DNA of 64,000 nt, from the NCBI RefSeq assembly GCF_047238305.1, contig NZ_JBDFMO010000001.1, forward strand, positions 4,650,001 through 4,714,000, in the 5' to 3' direction. Both the position numbers and the translations under genes were made by a program. The first letter of the stretch is position 1, and every line of letters starts with the position of its first letter. The stretch comes from Ferdinandcohnia sp047238305 (GTDB lineage: Bacteria > Bacillota > Bacilli > Bacillales > Bacillaceae_L). Under the pieces are notes generated by a model. It searched no databases. It was not told the origin of the DNA and saw nothing but the letters and a program-made list of their open reading frames with translations. Of the stretch, positions 61,372-64,000 are shown piece after piece.

Positions 61372-62598
61372 TTAAAGCATCCTTTCTTTTACATTATGAG
61401 CAGGATTAGAAGTAAGTCTTTTCGCATAAATAAGAAAGCTCAAAAGAAATATTATATATACTCCTATTGCTACAAAATAAATATTTTGATAAGATCCAGC
61501 AGCTTGTGCGATTACTCCTAATAAAATACTTCCAGCTCCCAGTCCAATATCAAAGGAATTGAAGAAGGAGGATACGGCTATTTCATGCTCATTTTCATTT
61601 ACTAATTGAACAGCCCAAGTCTGAACGGCAGGGAAAGCAGCCCCAAATCCGGCTCCATATATAAAACCAGCTATTAAAAATAATGTTTCATTCGTAGCAA
61701 TCAATAATAAAATAATACCTAAAATGGCAAAAATCCCACTTGGAATAAGGACTGGCAATGGTCCAAAACGGTCATAGATTTTCCCTGAAAAGAAGCGGAC
61801 TACTAACCCAGCAATCGCTACTGCAAAGAAAAATAAACCGACCTGCTCAAATGATTTTTCAATCGCAAATAATGGAATGAATGAAATAATAGACCCAGCC
61901 GCAATCCCCATTAAGCAGCCAAGTATACTCTGAAATGAAAGCCTTTTATCAATTAACTTATAATGTACTTTGACAGTTTCTTTTTCTGATTTTCCTGCTG
62001 TTTTTGGACGATATCTTACAAATGTGGCTAATACAATCGCTAGTAATACGATAAATGAAACAGCGTAAAAGAAATAATGAAAATGGAATAGATCTAATAA
62101 AAGGATACCAAGCATGGGACCAACGGACATCATAATGGTTTCCCCGACCCCAAAATAGCCTACTCCTTCTCCAAGACGATTTTTTGGAATATAATCAATC
62201 GAAAGCGTGGTAAAGTAGATTGTAACAAGTCCGAACCCTAATCCATGCAGGACTCGTATAATAATCAATTGCCATATAACATCAGTCAAATAGTAAGCAC
62301 TTGAAGCAACGCCACAAACTAGTAGACCAGCTAACAATAAATACTTTTTGTTAAAGCGAGTCACTAAAACACCCGTAAATGGTCGAATTAAAATCGCTGA
62401 TACAACAAAAATCCCTGAAACGATTCCAACTTGGGAAGCTTGACCTCCAATATGATCGACAAATAGCGGCAGTGTAGGCACCAGCATTTCAAACGACATA
62501 AAAAATAAGCCATTCGCTATTAATAAAAAGATAAATGAACTATTCCATAATTCCCCTTTACCCATCCGTTCCGTTAAAACATTCAATGTTAATACCAC
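61372..62598 (-). CDS. MFS transporter, probable drug efflux
   Basis: A 408-residue transporter with 12 predicted membrane segments. Family features are GLFFMSFEMLVPTLPLFVDH, GIFVVSAILIRPFTGVLVTRFNKK (motif A-like), and a second half starting at SIISFIPLFAIE. It resembles YfcJ/YhhS-type exporters. The start is GTG 62598 or, better spaced from AAAGGGTGG, TTG 62586. It is likely induced when its substrate binds TetR. Confidence 0.88.
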   Translation of the reverse strand: MVLTLNVLTERMGKGELWNSSFIFLLIANGLFFMSFEMLVPTLPLFVDHIGGQASQVGIVSGIFVVSAILIRPFTGVLVTRFNKKYLLLAGLLVCGVASSAYYLTDVIWQLIIIRVLHGLGFGLVTIYFTTLSIDYIPKNRLGEGVGYFGVGETIMMSVGPMLGILLLDLFHFHYFFYAVSFIVLLAIVLATFVRYRPKTAGKSEKETVKVHYKLIDKRLSFQSILGCLMGIAAGSIISFIPLFAIEKSFEQVGLFFFAVAIAGLVVRFFSGKIYDRFGPLPVLIPSGIFAILGIILLLIATNETLFLIAGFIYGAGFGAAFPAVQTWAVQLVNENEHEIAVSSFFNSFDIGLGAGSILLGVIAQAAGSYQNIYFVAIGVYIIFLLSFLIYAKRLTSNPAHNVKERML

Positions 62599-62626
62599 CC
62601 TTTAAAGTAAATTGATTTTTGTGTAA

Positions 62627-62685
62627 GTAATCTGACCAAGGTCAGACTATAATTACAATTGTAATCTGACCTTGGTCAGATTACA
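62627..62685. promoter_or_regulatory. Two tandem TetR operator palindromes
   Basis: TGTAATCTGACC-TT-GGTCAGATTACA (62660-62685) is a perfect palindrome with 12-bp arms. GTAATCTGACCAAGGTCAGA (from 62627) is a second copy with nearly the same arms. The centres are about 34 bp apart, upstream of the MFS-TetR operon. Confidence 0.9.
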
Positions 62686-62727
62686 AATATTATTATTGTA
62701 ATTTAAATCTGTTCATTTTGATTCAAC

Positions 62728-62765
62728 CAAAAAAACTCTATTTTCATTTTGGAAATAGAGTCGGT
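62728..62765 (-). terminator. Terminator downstream of the array lipoprotein gene
   Basis: ACTCTATTT and AAATAGAGT arms with a GG bulge, followed by TTTTTTT on the minus strand. Confidence 0.8.
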
Positions 62766-62817
62766 AGGTAACCAAGTTTTTAATTAATTAATAAATATTC
62801 TTTACAAACTCTTACGC

Positions 62818-62896
62818 TAACCTGCCCCGTTAGTTGAGTATCTTCAACAAAAAGGTGTATCAATCCTTCTTGGATCAATGCACCCGTTACTTTAAG
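62818..62896 (-). repeat. Interspersed cassette repeat, complete and typical copy
   Basis: On the minus strand GTAACGGGTGCATTGATCC, AAGAAGGATTGATACACC, TTTTTGTTGAAGATACTC, AACTAACGGGGCAGGTTAGC. The CCGTTA boxes start at 62827 and 62884, 57 bp apart. It lies just after the lipoprotein gene at 62929. Confidence 0.85.
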
Positions 62897-62928
62897 TACA
62901 TTTCTTCACTTTACTGAAGTATTAAAAC

Positions 62929-63324
62929 TTACACTTCACTATCTTGTCCTACTATAATTCTCCATTCCCCATCGATTAACTTAATTAAATGTGTACTTTC
63001 AATTGGAGTTTCATTTGAAGACTCAGAGTGATTAAATGTAATTTCAAATTCTTTATCACCTTTTTGTAACAGTCCCTTAATTTCTAATTTTCCTAATGAA
63101 CTCGATGAAATATCTTCATATTGCTTCTTTTGTTCAATCTTATCTGGAAATCTTATATCATCACTTATTTTTACTATTTTATTAATATCTTTACTTTCGT
63201 AAGCCTTTAGATATTCAGTTGCAAGATTATTAACTTCTTCCCAGGTTGATAAAGTATCTTCTGCTGAACAACTCTGCAAAAGCATAGCTACAAATATAAA
63301 AGGAACAACTAATAGCTTTTTCAT
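62929..63324 (-). CDS. Lipoprotein, unknown (array gene)
   Basis: A 131-residue protein with lipoprotein signal (VVPFIFVAMLLQSC, Cys19). The mature part, WEEVNNLATEYLKAYESKDI followed by a strand-rich half with FEITFNHSES and LIKLIDGEWRIIVGQDS, looks like an NTF2/DUF4878-type fold. It is bracketed by complete cassette repeats at 62818 and 63431, so gene plus one repeat make a unit of about 600 bp. Confidence 0.82.
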   Translation of the reverse strand: MKKLLVVPFIFVAMLLQSCSAEDTLSTWEEVNNLATEYLKAYESKDINKIVKISDDIRFPDKIEQKKQYEDISSSSLGKLEIKGLLQKGDKEFEITFNHSESSNETPIESTHLIKLIDGEWRIIVGQDSEV

Positions 63325-63430
63325 ATATTCTCTCTCCTCGAATTTATCGTATTCTAAAACATTGTGTTTCCTTACTTCCCCGTGTATCTTTTATCATTAA
63401 TTATTCTATACATAATTCAATTTTCCTTCT

Positions 63431-63513
63431 TAAACTAAACTGCTCCATTAGTTTAATAACTTCAACAAAAAAGGTAGTTAATCCTTCTTAGATCAACGCA
63501 CCCGTTACTTATA
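63431..63513 (-). repeat. Interspersed cassette repeat, complete copy
   Basis: On the minus strand GTAACGGGTGCGTTGATCT, AAGAAGGATTAACTACC, TTTTTTGTTGAAGTTATTA, ACTAATGGAGCAGTTTAGTT. The boxes start at 63445 and 63502, again 57 bp apart. GTTGATC/GATTAAC arms pair. Confidence 0.85.
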
Positions 63514-63532
63514 TAACATTCTAAAAAATAAC

Positions 63533-63750
63533 TTAATTCTCCTGCAATACTATATACTTAGCTATTGGCATAGCCTTTCTCTCTTCTATGCTTGCATATT
63601 CGTTAATAGGGGAATCCCAAATAGCTACTTTACTAGCTATATCTAGTTTTTCGTCATCGTTGTACGATTTAATTGAACCCGATTACCATTTTCTTTTGAT
63701 TCACCATTTAAAGCTGCCTCTTTCGATATATTTTCAACGACTTGCTTATC
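63533..63750 (-). pseudogene. Frameshifted small gene upstream of a cassette repeat
   Basis: The minus strand reads DKQVVENISKEAALNGESKE and NGNRVQLNRT in one frame, then DEKLDIASKVAIWDSP, INEYASIEERKAMPIAKYIV, LQEN and TAA in another, joined near 63650. The amino acid composition is that of a real small soluble protein. The start codon is not clear. It is followed in sense direction by the repeat at 63431, like the other array genes. Confidence 0.55.
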
Positions 63751-63769
63751 ATGATTTATTTCTTTTCAA

Positions 63770-63812
63770 CAAAAAGAGGGAGTCCAATTCATATGCGAAT
63801 TGCTCCCCCAAA
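63770..63812 (-). terminator. Terminator after the SDR gene
   Basis: GGGAGCAATTC and GAATTGGACTCCC arms with a 6-base loop, followed by TCTTTTTGTTG on the minus strand. Confidence 0.8.
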
Positions 63813-63900
63813 TGTGTTACCAATATTAATTTTGCACTCAAAAACCGAACCCGAAAAACTTCATTTCTGAATCCTCATATTGCTATAACAAGGTGTGAAC

Positions 63901-64000
63901 TTACATTCCACCAGTAACACCAATTCCTTCACCTGTAATGGCTGCTGCACCATCGGAAGCTAAGAAAACAGCCGTCGCACCAATTTCCGATGGTTCTAGT
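63901..64000 (-). CDS. Short-chain dehydrogenase/reductase, C-terminal end (partial)
   Basis: The last 32 residues of an SDR enzyme on the minus strand: LEPSEIGATAVFLASDGAAA followed by ITGEGIGVTGGM and TAA. This matches the common SDR ending (PEEIAxxVxFLASDxAxxITGxxxxVDGGM). The catalytic part is outside the window. Confidence 0.85.
   Translation of the reverse strand, partial: LEPSEIGATAVFLASDGAAAITGEGIGVTGGM

Noticed and set aside
52800..63520. Repeat series as a CRISPR array
   Set aside because: Spacing between copies is hundreds of bases and contains genes; no uniform spacers and no cas genes.
15781..63520. Repeats as true integron attC sites
   Set aside because: The two end boxes are direct repeats (TAACGG both), not the inverted RYYYAAC/GTTRRRY pair, and no tyrosine integrase gene is visible in the window.
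63588..63917. 109-codon plus-strand frame
   Set aside because: It is opposite to the frameshifted minus-strand gene, a terminator and the SDR end, and has no ribosome site.

Overview
The window looks like chromosome from a spore-forming Bacillaceae bacterium (Bacillus, Neobacillus or Mesobacillus type). Supporting this are low GC, strong AGGAGG-type ribosome sites, GerP-like spore proteins, a GltT-type symporter, CcpA cre-like sites and typical Bacillus riboswitches. Most genes lie on the minus strand.

Layout. 1-4783 is a Wadjet (SMC-like) plasmid-defence operon in the order jetD-jetA-jetB-jetC, with jetC cut by the window edge. 4891-6125 is a rearranged patch: a remnant of a second sugar-epimerase gene with its own terminator, a 5'-truncated bacteriocin-like gene with a small membrane partner, and an ECF sigma factor remnant. 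6136-15771 is a sugar operon: two ABC permeases, a binding protein, a YesM/YesN-type two-component system, ThuA, two Gfo/Idh oxidoreductases and an epimerase, with a cre site in front and a hairpin terminator behind. 16.0-20.2 kb holds cassette-like small genes, including a HIT protein, and a complete IS256-family element with an 8-bp target duplication that splits a small membrane gene. 20.4-23.0 kb is a GerP/Hsp20-like spore cluster. 23.1-24.65 kb is gltT behind a c-di-AMP (ydaO-type) riboswitch.

24.9-47.2 kb is a large sugar-acid catabolic island in three transcription units. It encodes a TRAP transporter with two binding proteins, a KdgT-type permease, D-galactonate dehydratase, an IlvD/Edd dehydratase, KDG kinase, KDPG aldolase, a DapA-type aldolase, two FAH proteins, UxaA-type subunits, a LarA-like protein, a 2-hydroxyacid dehydrogenase and an aldehyde dehydrogenase. 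An IclR regulator lies inside it. The same 17-bp palindrome, GTTTTATAATATAAAAC or a close relative, stands before the three units, each time with a second weaker site 20 bp away, so I infer one IclR regulon. 47.3-52.5 kb is an ECF transporter (S, fused A, T) with a PHP phosphoesterase and a divergent RpiR regulator.

52.8-58.3 kb and 62.8-63.75 kb form an array of small single genes, all on the minus strand. Many are separated by an about 80-bp repeat that carries a terminator-like hairpin between two direct CCGTTA-like boxes, usually 57 bp apart. The same repeat flanks a second, about 95% identical HIT gene at 17.8 kb in the other orientation. This cassette-like system is the most interesting thing here. 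Between the array parts lie nucleoside hydrolases behind a guanine riboswitch (58.5-60.1 kb), a GAF-domain pseudogene, and an MFS/TetR pair with tandem operators. The right edge cuts an SDR gene.
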